64,000 nucleotides of DNA from Actinomadura sp. K4S16 (GTDB lineage Bacteria; Actinomycetota; Actinomycetes; Streptosporangiales; Streptosporangiaceae), in NCBI RefSeq assembly GCF_008327685.1, contig NZ_BDDE01000010.1, positions 186,001 to 250,000 on the forward strand, read 5' to 3'. Position numbers and translations under genes: made by a program. Under the pieces are notes generated by a model. That model saw only the letters and a list, made by a program, of their open reading frames with translations, was not told the origin of the DNA and did no database searches. This document shows, piece by piece, positions 46,938-54,514 of the stretch; within the stretch, counting starts at the first letter, position 1; every line of letters starts with the position of its first letter.

Positions 46938-48296
46938 ATGACCACGACCAGGTACGACATCATGCGGCCGCCCCAGCAGGCCCGGCGGTCGGCGTGGCGT
47001 ATCCCGCCCTGGTGGCCGCAGGTGCTGATCTACGCCGGCGCCGTGGCGGTGCTGGCGCTGTGGTGGCGGAGCACCGGCCCGATCACCGGCCTCGACGGCT
47101 GGCTGACGGAGGCGGGGCGCGTCACCGGACTGCTGGCGGGATACGGCTGCGCCGTCCTGCTGGCCCTGATGGCCCGCGTGCCGGCGCTGGAGCGCGGGGT
47201 CGGCACCGACCGGCTGGCGCGCTGGCACGCGATGGGCGGGCGGTACACCGTCTTCCTCGCGCTGGCGCACGCCCTCCTGATCATCTGGGGGTACGCGGTC
47301 ACGGCCCGGACCGACGTCGTCCACGAGACGGCGAGGGTGGTCGTCGACTACCCCGAGATGCTCAAGGGGACGCTCGGGTTCCTGCTCTTCCTCGGCGTCG
47401 GCATCACCTCCGCGAGGGCGGCCCGGCGGCGGATGCGCTACGAGACGTGGCACTACCTGCACTTCGCCACCTACCTGGCGATCTTCCTCGCGTTCTCGCA
47501 CCAGCTCGCCAACGGCGCCCAGTTCGCCGGATCGCCCTGGGCCAAGGCCGCCTGGTACACCCTGTACATCGGCGTCGCCGTCGTCCTCGCCTGGTTCCGG
47601 TTCCTGATGCCCGCGGTGCGCGGGCTCCGGCACGGGCTGCGGGTCACCGACGTCCAGGCCGAGGCGCCCGGGGTCTTCTCGGTCTACATGAGCGGCCGCC
47701 GCCTCGACGAGCTGCGCGCCGAGCCGGGCCAGTTCTTCCGCTGGCGGTTCCTCGCCCCGGGCCACTGGTGGACGGCCAACCCCTACTCGCTGTCCGAACC
47801 GGCCCGCGGGCACCGGCTCCGGATCACCGTCAAGGAGGCCGGGGACCACAGCAAGGCCCTCGCCCGGCTCCGCCCCGGGACGCGGGTGTGGGCGGAGGGG
47901 CCCTACGGCGGGCTCACCGGAGCGCGGCCGAGCCACGACCGGGCCCTGCTGATCGCCGGCGGCGTCGGCATCACCCCGCTGCGGACGCTGTTCGAGACCC
48001 TGCCCGGCGACGTGACCCTCGTCTACCTGGCCCGGCGCCCCGAGGACCTCGCCCTGCGCGGCGAACTTGACGACATCGCCCGCGTGCGGGGCGCGCAGGC
48101 CTACTACTTCGTGGACGAGCCGTCCCAGTACTCCCTGCCGCTGACCGGCCGGGCGCTGCGGGGCCTCGTCCCCGACATCCGGCACCGGGACGTCTACCTG
48201 TGCGGCCCTCCCGGCATGATGACCGCCGCCCACCGCGCACTCAAGCAGGCAGGCGTGCGGCGCCGCCACGTCCGTACCGAATCCTTCGAGTTCTGA
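46938..48296 (+). CDS. Ferric-reductase-type flavocytochrome
   Basis: A 452-residue membrane oxidoreductase. About six helices carry paired haem-ligand His motifs (RWHAMGGRYTVFLALAHALL and WHYLHFATYLAIFLAFSH). The cytoplasmic half is an FNR-type module: GQFFRWRFL and ANPYSLSEPA bind FAD, GGVGITPLRTLFE and YLCGPPGMMTAAHR bind NAD(P)H. It should pass electrons from NAD(P)H across the membrane, presumably to the FMN-bearing protein encoded next. ATG at 46938. The operon continues with the FMN-binding protein and ApbE. Confidence 0.92.
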   Translation: MTTTRYDIMRPPQQARRSAWRIPPWWPQVLIYAGAVAVLALWWRSTGPITGLDGWLTEAGRVTGLLAGYGCAVLLALMARVPALERGVGTDRLARWHAMGGRYTVFLALAHALLIIWGYAVTARTDVVHETARVVVDYPEMLKGTLGFLLFLGVGITSARAARRRMRYETWHYLHFATYLAIFLAFSHQLANGAQFAGSPWAKAAWYTLYIGVAVVLAWFRFLMPAVRGLRHGLRVTDVQAEAPGVFSVYMSGRRLDELRAEPGQFFRWRFLAPGHWWTANPYSLSEPARGHRLRITVKEAGDHSKALARLRPGTRVWAEGPYGGLTGARPSHDRALLIAGGVGITPLRTLFETLPGDVTLVYLARRPEDLALRGELDDIARVRGAQAYYFVDEPSQYSLPLTGRALRGLVPDIRHRDVYLCGPPGMMTAAHRALKQAGVRRRHVRTESFEF

Positions 48297-48309
48297 GGGG
48301 ACCCACCAC

Positions 48310-48753
48310 ATGCGCCGAGCCGTGTTCACCACGAGCGCGACGATCGCGGGGGTCGTGCTCCTGCTGTCGCTGAAGCCGCACCATCAGGAGGCCCCCGCCA
48401 CCCCGCCCGCCACCGCGGGCGGCGGAACGGGCACCGGGACGACCGGAGGGTCGAGCGGCGGAGGGGCGAACCTGGCGAACGGGACCTATCGGGGTCAGAC
48501 CGTCGACACCCGCTACGGCCCGGTCCAGGTCGAGATCAAGATGTCCTCCGGCCACCTCACCGGCGTCCGCGTCCTGCGCTCCCCCTCGGAGAACGGCCGC
48601 GACCGCGAGATCGCCGCGTTCGCCCTGCCCAAACTCACCAAGGAGGCCCTCAAGGCCGGGAACGCGCGCATCGACTCCGTCTCCGGCGCCACCTACACCA
48701 GCGAGGGGTACATCACCTCCTTGCAGAGCGCTCTGGACAAAGCCCGTGCCTGA
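48310..48753 (+). CDS. Membrane-anchored FMN-binding-domain protein
   Basis: A 147-residue protein: hydrophobic N-terminal anchor (residues 5-20), a Gly/Thr-rich linker, then an FMN_bind domain (YRGQTVDTRYGPVQVEIKM) with the flavinylation motif SVSGATYTSEGYI. The Thr of SGATYT is the expected site of covalent FMN, added by ApbE from the next gene. It would act on the outer face of the membrane as an electron acceptor from the flavocytochrome. Confidence 0.9.
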   Translation: MRRAVFTTSATIAGVVLLLSLKPHHQEAPATPPATAGGGTGTGTTGGSSGGGANLANGTYRGQTVDTRYGPVQVEIKMSSGHLTGVRVLRSPSENGRDREIAAFALPKLTKEALKAGNARIDSVSGATYTSEGYITSLQSALDKARA

Positions 48754-49519
48754 GGGAATCAGCCATGTCGAGCACGTGATGGGGACGGTGTTCTCCTTCG
48801 ACATCCGCACACCGCGCTCGCCGGCCGTCACCGCGGGCCTCGCCGAGGCCGTCGCCTGGCTGCACCACGTCGACCGCGTCTTCTCCCCCTACCGCCCCGA
48901 CAGCCAGATCACACGGCTGGCGGACGGCCGCGCCGGGCTCGGCGACTGCGCCCCCGAGGTCGCCGAGGTCCTGCGCCTCTGCGCGGAGATCGGACGGATG
49001 ACCGGCGGCGCGTTCACCTGCGAACCCGGGGGGCGGCTCGATCCCAGCGGCCTGGTCAAGGGCTGGGCGATCGAGCGGGCGTCGACGATCCTGCACGAGG
49101 CCGGGGCGCACGACCACTGCGTGAACGGCGGCGGCGACATCCAGGCGCGCGGCGAGGCCGGCCCCGGAGAACCCTGGCGGCTCGGCCTCGCCGACCCGCA
49201 CGACCGCGACGGGCTCATCGCCGTCGTGTCCGGTGGCGACATCGCCGTCGCGACCTCGGGAACCGCCGAACGCGGGCGGCACATCATCGACCCCCGCACC
49301 GGGCGTCCCGCCGCGGGCCTCGCCTCCGTCACGCTGGTCGGACGCCACCTCACCGACGTCGACGCGCTCGCGACCGCGGCCTTCGTCATGGGCGACGCGG
49401 CCCAGGCCTGGGCGGAGGCCTGCCCGCTGGTCGAGGCGCTCGGCGTGTCGTCCGAGGGCCGCCTCTGGTGGACGCCCGGCTTCGAGGGCATCGCCCTGCT
49501 CGCCGGCGACCGGGCTTGA
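48746..49519 (+). CDS. apbE: FAD:protein FMN transferase
   Basis: A 257-residue ApbE enzyme that attaches FMN from FAD to Thr in proteins such as the preceding FMN-binding protein. Motifs: HVMGTVFSFDI, LDPSGLVKGWAIERA, HCVNGGGDIQARG, and ATSGTAERGRHIIDPRTG. GTG at 48746 overlaps the previous stop by eight bases. No lipoprotein or Tat signal is seen, so it is either a cytoplasmic form or has an unrecognised export route; export would be needed if the target is modified outside. Confidence 0.93.
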   Translation: MPEGISHVEHVMGTVFSFDIRTPRSPAVTAGLAEAVAWLHHVDRVFSPYRPDSQITRLADGRAGLGDCAPEVAEVLRLCAEIGRMTGGAFTCEPGGRLDPSGLVKGWAIERASTILHEAGAHDHCVNGGGDIQARGEAGPGEPWRLGLADPHDRDGLIAVVSGGDIAVATSGTAERGRHIIDPRTGRPAAGLASVTLVGRHLTDVDALATAAFVMGDAAQAWAEACPLVEALGVSSEGRLWWTPGFEGIALLAGDRA

Positions 49520-49563
49520 GGTCCGCGTCCGGGACGCGGGGGGGGACCGTCGCCGCCGAGGCG

Positions 49564-49577
49564 GGGACCAAGGTCCC
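49564..49577. promoter_or_regulatory. Perfect DevR-type box before the coiled-coil/Usp genes
   Basis: GGGACCAAGGTCCC is fully palindromic and lies 87 bp before the ATG at 49664. A weak GGGAC half is 21-22 bp to the left. Confidence 0.75.
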
Positions 49578-49663
49578 TACGGGCGCGCGGACGCGTGATC
49601 GACGCTTGAGTCGGCACCGTTGGCCGCCGTCGGGGCGGCTCGCCGAGGTTAAGGAGCTTCGCG

Positions 49664-49888
49664 ATGGCGAGGCAGATCATTCATGGTTCGTCCGTCCCGG
49701 CTCTGGAACACCGCGTCGCGGTGCTGGAGCGGCAGGTCGCCGCGCTGACCGAAGCGGCCCGGCTGCTGGCCGCGGCCCTGGAGGGCACGCCCCTGGACAC
49801 CCCCGACCGCGGCGGCACGGCGCCGACGGCGCGGCAGGCGCACGAACTGCTCCTGCTTCCGCCGCTCACCCCCACCGCCGGTCGCTGA
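49664..49888 (+). CDS. Small coiled-coil protein, unknown family
   Basis: A 74-residue protein that I do not recognise. Residues 12-41 (ALEHRVAVLERQVAALTEAA and on) show hydrophobic heptad spacing typical of a short coiled coil. The tail is Pro/Thr-rich and ends in LLLLPPLTP. AAGGAG lies eight bases before the ATG. It sits between a perfect DevR-type box and a Usp gene 24 bp downstream, so it is probably co-expressed with the Usp and could be a small dimeric partner. Confidence 0.65.
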   Translation: MARQIIHGSSVPALEHRVAVLERQVAALTEAARLLAAALEGTPLDTPDRGGTAPTARQAHELLLLPPLTPTAGR

Positions 49889-49912
49889 CCCCCGTACCCC
49901 CAGGAGAAGCAC

Positions 49913-50761
49913 ATGTCCACCCAAAGAACGGCCGTTCTCGTCGGAACCGACGGGTCCGCCCCCTCCGACCGCGCCATCGGCTGGGCCGCCGAGGAGGCCG
50001 CGCGCCTCGGCAAGGAACTGCACATCCTGCACGTCCTGGAGACCCCCACGAAGACCGCGCCCGGGAACACCGGCGGCGACGTCGCCTCGCTCGTGGACTC
50101 GTGGAACCCGGTGCTGCGCGCCGGACGGGACGTCGCCCTGCGCCGGCACCCCGGTCTCAAGGTCGAGACCATGCTCGTCCACGACCGGACCGTGGCGGGC
50201 GGTCTGCGGCACTACACCGGCGAGGCCGCCGAGGTCGTCGTCGGCCACCGCGGCCGGGGCGGCTTCGCCTCGCTGCTGCTCGGCTCCACCGGCCTGGACC
50301 TGGCCGGGCACTACCCCGGCCCGGTGGTCATCGTCCGGGGCCACTCGGACACCCCGCTCGGCGAGGTCGTGGTCGGCCTGGACCTGGCCGAGGACCCCGC
50401 ACCGGCGCTCGACCACGCGTTCGCCGCGGCCGCCGCCCGGGACGCCCGGCTGCGCGTGCTGCACGCCTGGCGGCCCGCCGCGCCCCCCGTCGGCTCCGGG
50501 GTGGACGTGCAGCTCGCCGCCAACGCCCGCTACGACCGCCTGGCGGCGGCCCTGGCACCGTGGCGCGAGCGCCATCCGGACCTCAAGGTCGTCGAGGACG
50601 TCGTCATCGGCCACCCCGTGGAGATGCTCGCGCAGGCCTCCGCGGACGCCGACCTGGTCGTGGTCGGGTCCCGGGGCCGGTCGTTCCCGCTCGGGTCGGT
50701 CGGCCACGGCGTGATCCACCACGCCCACTGCCCCGTCGCCGTCGTCCGCCCCTACGCCTGA
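49913..50761 (+). CDS. Tandem-domain universal stress protein
   Basis: A 282-residue protein. Domain 1 has GHRGRGGFASLLLGS. Domain 2 has a shortened GSRGRSFPLGS, which keeps both GS/GR ends but loses four residues. GVIHHAHCPVAVV at the C-terminus resembles the Usp at 12963 and 22242, supporting one duplicated subfamily. RBS AGGAG precedes the ATG. A very strong hairpin follows. Confidence 0.9.
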   Translation: MSTQRTAVLVGTDGSAPSDRAIGWAAEEAARLGKELHILHVLETPTKTAPGNTGGDVASLVDSWNPVLRAGRDVALRRHPGLKVETMLVHDRTVAGGLRHYTGEAAEVVVGHRGRGGFASLLLGSTGLDLAGHYPGPVVIVRGHSDTPLGEVVVGLDLAEDPAPALDHAFAAAAARDARLRVLHAWRPAAPPVGSGVDVQLAANARYDRLAAALAPWRERHPDLKVVEDVVIGHPVEMLAQASADADLVVVGSRGRSFPLGSVGHGVIHHAHCPVAVVRPYA

Positions 50762-50822
50762 GCGGCGGCCCGGCCCCTGAACCGAGGAGGCGCCGAACGG
50801 AGGAGGCGCCGAGAACGCGCGA

Positions 50823-50872
50823 CCCGCCCGCCGGAGGCCGGGGCCGGACGGCCCCGGCCTCCGGCGGGCGGG
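50823..50872. terminator. 23-bp perfect hairpin
   Basis: Arms 50823-50845 and 50850-50872 are perfectly complementary with loop GGAC. It lies 61 bp after the Usp stop and 44 bp before the end of the convergent CNB gene. Confidence 0.8.
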
Positions 50873-50916
50873 CGTTGTGGCCGATCGGATCAGGCGCCGA
50901 TCGGGTCGGGCGCCGG

Positions 50917-51393
50917 TCAGCCGGCCTGCCCCAGCGCCTCGGGTGCGGTCCGGGCGAGCCGCGTCTGGGTCGCCTCCAAGCGGCTGACGACCTGCTCGGC
51001 GAAGCGGCGCGTCAGCTCGTAGCCAAGCGCCGGGTCGACCGCGCTCAGCGTCCGGACCAGCCTGCCGTCGAACTCGATCGCCCGGACCGGCGTGCTCGCG
51101 ACGGCTCCGAACCGCCACCGGTGCGGGCGGAACAGCCAGGACCAGCCCACCACCGATCCGGGCCCGAAGGTGTCGATGACGAGCGTCCCGCCCTCGGGGC
51201 CGCGCATGTCCACGGCCACGATCCCGTCCAGGACGAGCCAGAACCGCTCCGCCGGGGCGGCCTCCGCGAACATGCGGCGCCCCGCCGGGATGTCGGTGTG
51301 CCGCCCCGCCTTCGCCAGCCTGGACAGGTCCAGGCTCCGCATGCCTTCGAAGAACGGCTCGCGCGCGAGATCCGCCGCGGTCACCATGCTCAC
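50917..51393 (-). CDS. Cyclic-nucleotide-binding-domain protein, no DNA-binding domain
   Basis: A 158-residue single CRP-type domain, paralogous to 15847-16329. Both share the core GWSWxFxPHxWRFGA, and here the lead is FFEGMRSLDLSRLAKAGRHT with DIPAGRRMFAEAAPAERFWL. No helix-turn-helix follows. GTG at 51393 or ATG two codons later could start it. The gene follows the Usp at 52301 on the same strand, 62 bp away, so cAMP or cGMP sensing may be tied to the stress proteins. Confidence 0.82.
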   Translation of the reverse strand: MSMVTAADLAREPFFEGMRSLDLSRLAKAGRHTDIPAGRRMFAEAAPAERFWLVLDGIVAVDMRGPEGGTLVIDTFGPGSVVGWSWLFRPHRWRFGAVASTPVRAIEFDGRLVRTLSAVDPALGYELTRRFAEQVVSRLEATQTRLARTAPEALGQAG

Positions 51394-51455
51394 TCGACTC
51401 GCCTACCTTCGATGTTCCAGAGGTCCCGTCCCCGGCACGGGGACGGGCTCCCGTC

Positions 51456-52301
51456 CTATCCGACCCGCTGCGGGACGATCGCGACCGTGCACGGGGCGTG
51501 CTTGAGCAGCGCGTCGCTCGTCGCGCCCAGCGTGAGCGGCTGCACCTCGCCGGCCCCGCGCGCGCCCAGCACCGTCATCGTGGCGCCGTCCGCCGCCTCC
51601 AGCAGCGCCTCCCGGGGCGGCTCGAGCACCAGCGACGTCGCCGCCTGGACGGTGGGGTACTTGACCAGCCAGGGCGCGACCGCCCGTTCCAGCACCGCTC
51701 CGCACACGTGGCGGAGCTTGTCCTCGTCGCCGAACAGCGACAGGTCCCCGTCGGGGGCGGCTCCGGGCTCCCAGCACCCGTACACCGCGCGCAGCCGCCA
51801 GCCGCGCAGCGCGGCCTCCTCGAAGGCGAACGCCAGCGCCGCGTCCGCGCCCGCGGAGCCGTCCACGCCGACGACCACCCGGCCGTCGCGCGGCGCGGCC
51901 GAGCGCACGACCACGACCGGAGCGCCCGCCCTCGCCGGCACCCTCAGCGACGTCGACCCGACCGGCGTCTCCTCCGGAGGGTGGGACCCGATGACGATGA
52001 GCTCGGCGTCCGGTCCCTGGTTCACCAGCGCGTCGTAGGGACCCCCGGTGTCGAGCCGCTTGTGCACCTTCAGAGTGGGGGCGAGCTCGTGCGCCAGCGC
52101 CACGCCGTGGTCGAGCATGTGCTCGCCCATCCGGCGGACGATGGCCAGGCCCTCGTAGTCCATGTAGCTCACCGGATACGGCCACCGCCAGGCATGGCAC
52201 ACTGTGAGCGGCAGCCGCCGCAGCCGGGCCTCCTCCACCGCCCAGCGCAGGGCCCGCCCGCTCTCCCTCGTTCCGTCGTATCCGACGACCACGTGGCTCA
52301 T
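51456..52301 (-). CDS. Tandem-domain universal stress protein, divergent ATP loops
   Basis: A 281-residue protein. Domain 1 has a short GSHPPEETPVGS loop. Domain 2 reads GARGAGEVQPLTLGAT, with GA where GS is usual. Both differ from the canonical loop, so ATP binding may be lost. Start MSHVVVGYDGTRESG at 52301 behind AGGAGGTGG, preferred over a start 11 codons upstream. The box pair at 52358-52394 is 57-93 bp upstream. Confidence 0.88.
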   Translation of the reverse strand: MSHVVVGYDGTRESGRALRWAVEEARLRRLPLTVCHAWRWPYPVSYMDYEGLAIVRRMGEHMLDHGVALAHELAPTLKVHKRLDTGGPYDALVNQGPDAELIVIGSHPPEETPVGSTSLRVPARAGAPVVVVRSAAPRDGRVVVGVDGSAGADAALAFAFEEAALRGWRLRAVYGCWEPGAAPDGDLSLFGDEDKLRHVCGAVLERAVAPWLVKYPTVQAATSLVLEPPREALLEAADGATMTVLGARGAGEVQPLTLGATSDALLKHAPCTVAIVPQRVG

Positions 52302-52357
52302 GACGCCCACCTCCTGGGTCCGCCTCCATTGCACCGGCCCGCCCGCGCACGGCCCCA

Positions 52358-52394
52358 GGGCCGAACGGCCCCTCGCCTGCGGGACCTCTGGCGC
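52358..52394. promoter_or_regulatory. DevR-type box pair before Usp (52301)
   Basis: GGGCCGAACGGCCC (52358-52371, perfect palindrome in the arms) and GGGACCTCTGGCGC (52381-52394, right half weak), centres 23 bp apart. Confidence 0.58.
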
Positions 52395-52398
52395 CGGC

Positions 52399-52809
52399 TC
52401 AGGCGGCGACCTCGGACTCCAGCCGCACTCCGATGCGCGGGGTGTCGATGATGGAGTTGTTGACGGTGCAGGCCATGGCCGCCTCCATCAGTCCCCCGAC
52501 CTCCCAGTCGGGCAGCCGGACGGGGGGCCGCAGGCGCAGTTCGATGCGCGTCACGCGGGCGGGGCCCTCCGGGCTCATCGCGTAGTCGGCGGTGACCTCC
52601 AGCCCGTTCGCGGGAAGGCAGCGCCGCACCAGGTAGGTCCGCGCGTGGTGCGCCGTGCAGGCGGCGAGGGACGCCACGAACAACTCGACCGGGGTCGGTC
52701 CGGCGTCCATTCCTCCCAGCATGTACGGCTGGTCCACATGGATGACGTGGTCGCGGACGATCACCGCGAAGGCGTCGTCCTCCCGGTGGACGACCAGCAT
52801 CTCGCTCAT
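52399..52809 (-). CDS. OsmC/Ohr-family peroxiredoxin-like protein
   Basis: A 136-residue OsmC-fold protein. The two reactive Cys are in FVASLAACTAHHARTYL and EAAMACTVNNSI, as expected for the family, which reduces organic hydroperoxides using thiols. The N-terminus (MSEMLVVHREDDAFAVIV) forms the exposed beta sheet. ATG at 52809 follows GGAGGTGG. A single DevR-type box lies 72 bp upstream, close to the persulfide operon. Confidence 0.88.
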   Translation of the reverse strand: MSEMLVVHREDDAFAVIVRDHVIHVDQPYMLGGMDAGPTPVELFVASLAACTAHHARTYLVRRCLPANGLEVTADYAMSPEGPARVTRIELRLRPPVRLPDWEVGGLMEAAMACTVNNSIIDTPRIGVRLESEVAA

Positions 52810-52880
52810 CGGTGCCACCTCCCTCACTGGCGGTTGCCTCGTTTGGGCCCCAGTCTCGATTTGGGGAGTCTTCGCAGGTA

Positions 52881-52894
52881 GAGGCGAAGGTCCC
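52881..52894. promoter_or_regulatory. Single DevR-type box before OsmC
   Basis: GAGGCGAAGGTCCC has one perfect half (GTCCC) and a weak left half, 72 bp before the leftward OsmC start. Confidence 0.45.
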
Positions 52895-52936
52895 GCCGGA
52901 GGTCCCGGCGGAGGTGAGGTAACTCACCCATGGACA

Positions 52937-52954
52937 CATACCCCTAGGGGTATG
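52937..52954. promoter_or_regulatory. CstR/CsoR-type operator 1 of the persulfide operon
   Basis: CATACCCCTAGGGGTATG is an 18-bp perfect palindrome 109 bp before the CstB-like start. Its ATACCC...GGGTAT core matches the operators of the S. aureus CstR sulfide-response system. Confidence 0.78.
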
Positions 52955-53037
52955 GTGGAGACCGAACGCGGAAACCGCGGCGGTTCCGCCCGTCGCCCGG
53001 CGAGCGGACAGGACCCGGGCCGCGATGTCAGCGACAG

Positions 53038-53053
53038 ATACCCATACGGGTAT
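53038..53053. promoter_or_regulatory. CstR/CsoR-type operator 2 overlapping the ribosome binding site
   Basis: ATACCCATACGGGTAT (arms ATACCC/GGGTAT) ends nine bases before the ATG at 53063 and abuts the GAGGAG ribosome binding site. A repressor bound here would block the transcript start or early elongation. Centre distance to operator 1 is 100 bp. Confidence 0.75.
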
Positions 53054-53062
53054 GAGGAGTGA

Positions 53063-54454
53063 ATGCCGATGGTACACGTCCAGGTGGTCGAGACCTCGTC
53101 CCTGGGCGACCGCAGCTACCTGGCCCACGACGGCCGGGTGGCCCTGGTGGTCGACCCGCAGCGCGACATCGACCGCTTCCTCGCCCTGGCCGGGCGGCTG
53201 GACGTCCGCATCACGCACGTCCTGGAGACGCACCTGCACAACGACTACGTCTCCGGCGGACTGGCACTGGCCAAGGCGACCGGGGCGGCCTACGTGATCT
53301 CGGCCGAGGAGGACGTCGCGTTCGACCGGACCGGCATCTCCGACGGCGACGAGATCGCCGTCTCCGACGCGCTGGGCCTCCGCGCCGTCGCCACCCCCGG
53401 CCACACCTTCCACCACCTGTCCTACATCCTGTCGGGACCCGGCGGGCCGGAAGGGGTCTTCACGGGCGGATCGCTGCTGTTCGGCACCACCGGACGCACC
53501 GACCTGCTCGGCGCCGAGCACGCCCACCTGCTGGCCGAACGGCAGCACGCCTCGGCGCGGCGCCTGGCCGACCTGCTGCCCGACGGCGCGCACGTCTGGC
53601 CCACGCACGGCTTCGGGAGCTTCTGCTCGGCGGGCCAGTCCGACGCCGCCTCCTCGACCATCGGGCAGGAGAGGCGGGCCAACCCGGCACTGCGCCTGGA
53701 GGCCGACGACTTCGTCGCCGAGACCCTCGCGGGGCTCGACGCCTATCCCGCGTACTACGCGCACATGGGCGTCCGCAACGGCGCCGGCGCCGACCTGATC
53801 GACCTCACCCCCGCGCGGGTCGCCGACGCCGCCGAGCTGCGCGACCGGGTCGCCGCCGGGGAATGGGTCGTGGACCTGCGCTCCCGCAAGGCCTTCGCCC
53901 AGCGGCATCTGGCCGGAACCCTCAGCTTCGGCCTGGACGGGGCGATGTCGACGTGGCTCGGCTGGCTGGCCCCGTGGGGCGCGCCCCTCACCCTGCTCGG
54001 CGACAGCCCCGAGCAGATCGCCGACGCCCAGCGGGAACTGGCCCGCATCGGCATCGACCGTCCGGCCGCGGCGGCCTCCGGCACGCCCGAGCAGTGGGCC
54101 GGCGGCGACCCCGCCAGGCTGGCGGACACGCCCGTCGCGACGTTCGCCGACCTGGCCGCCGCCCGGTCCGGCAGCGTCCCCCGGCACCTGCCGCCGCCGG
54201 ACGCCGTGCTGGACGTGCGCCTGGCCGGCGAATGGCGGGACGGGCACATCGAGGGCGCCGTCCACCTCCCCCTGCCGGAGCTGCCCGACCGGCTGGACGA
54301 GGTGCCCGACGGGACCGTCTGGGTGCACTGCGGCTCCGGGTACCGGGCCGCGGCGGCCACCAGCCTGCTCCGGCGGGCCGGACGCCGGGCCGTGCACATC
54401 GACGACGACTACTCCGAGGCCGGCGCCGCGGGCCTCGCCACCACCGACGACTGA
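53063..54454 (+). CDS. cstB: CstB-like persulfide dioxygenase-rhodanese fusion
   Basis: A 463-residue three-part enzyme. Residues 1-240 form a metallo-beta-lactamase fold: the iron site starts with ETHLHNDYVSGG and continues with ATPGHTFHHLSY. The first rhodanese-like domain (about 255-350, VVDLRSRKAFAQRHLAGTL) lacks a Cys. The second (about 375-455) has the active Cys in VWVHCGSGYRAAAATSL. In S. aureus the matching CstB oxidises low-molecular-weight persulfides to thiosulfate. Start at 53063 behind GAGGAG; an ATG two codons later is possible. First gene of the operon with rhodanese and TauE. Confidence 0.9.
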   Translation: MPMVHVQVVETSSLGDRSYLAHDGRVALVVDPQRDIDRFLALAGRLDVRITHVLETHLHNDYVSGGLALAKATGAAYVISAEEDVAFDRTGISDGDEIAVSDALGLRAVATPGHTFHHLSYILSGPGGPEGVFTGGSLLFGTTGRTDLLGAEHAHLLAERQHASARRLADLLPDGAHVWPTHGFGSFCSAGQSDAASSTIGQERRANPALRLEADDFVAETLAGLDAYPAYYAHMGVRNGAGADLIDLTPARVADAAELRDRVAAGEWVVDLRSRKAFAQRHLAGTLSFGLDGAMSTWLGWLAPWGAPLTLLGDSPEQIADAQRELARIGIDRPAAAASGTPEQWAGGDPARLADTPVATFADLAAARSGSVPRHLPPPDAVLDVRLAGEWRDGHIEGAVHLPLPELPDRLDEVPDGTVWVHCGSGYRAAAATSLLRRAGRRAVHIDDDYSEAGAAGLATTDD

Positions 54455-54455
54455 C

Positions 54456-54497
54456 CACTGGCCACTGGCCACTGGCCACTGGCCACCGGCCACCGAC
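54456..54497. repeat. Six 7-bp tandem repeats in the operon spacer
   Basis: CACTGGC is repeated four times exactly (54456-54483), then CACCGGC and CACCGAC. The array starts two bases after the CstB-like stop and ends 17 bp before the next GTG. Copy number could vary by slippage. Confidence 0.9.
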
Positions 54498-54514
54498 ACA
54501 CGGGAGAAGACTTC

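Noticed and set aside
54456..54497. Possible CRISPR-like array
   Set aside because: The units are 7 bp, contiguous and without spacers: a simple tandem repeat.
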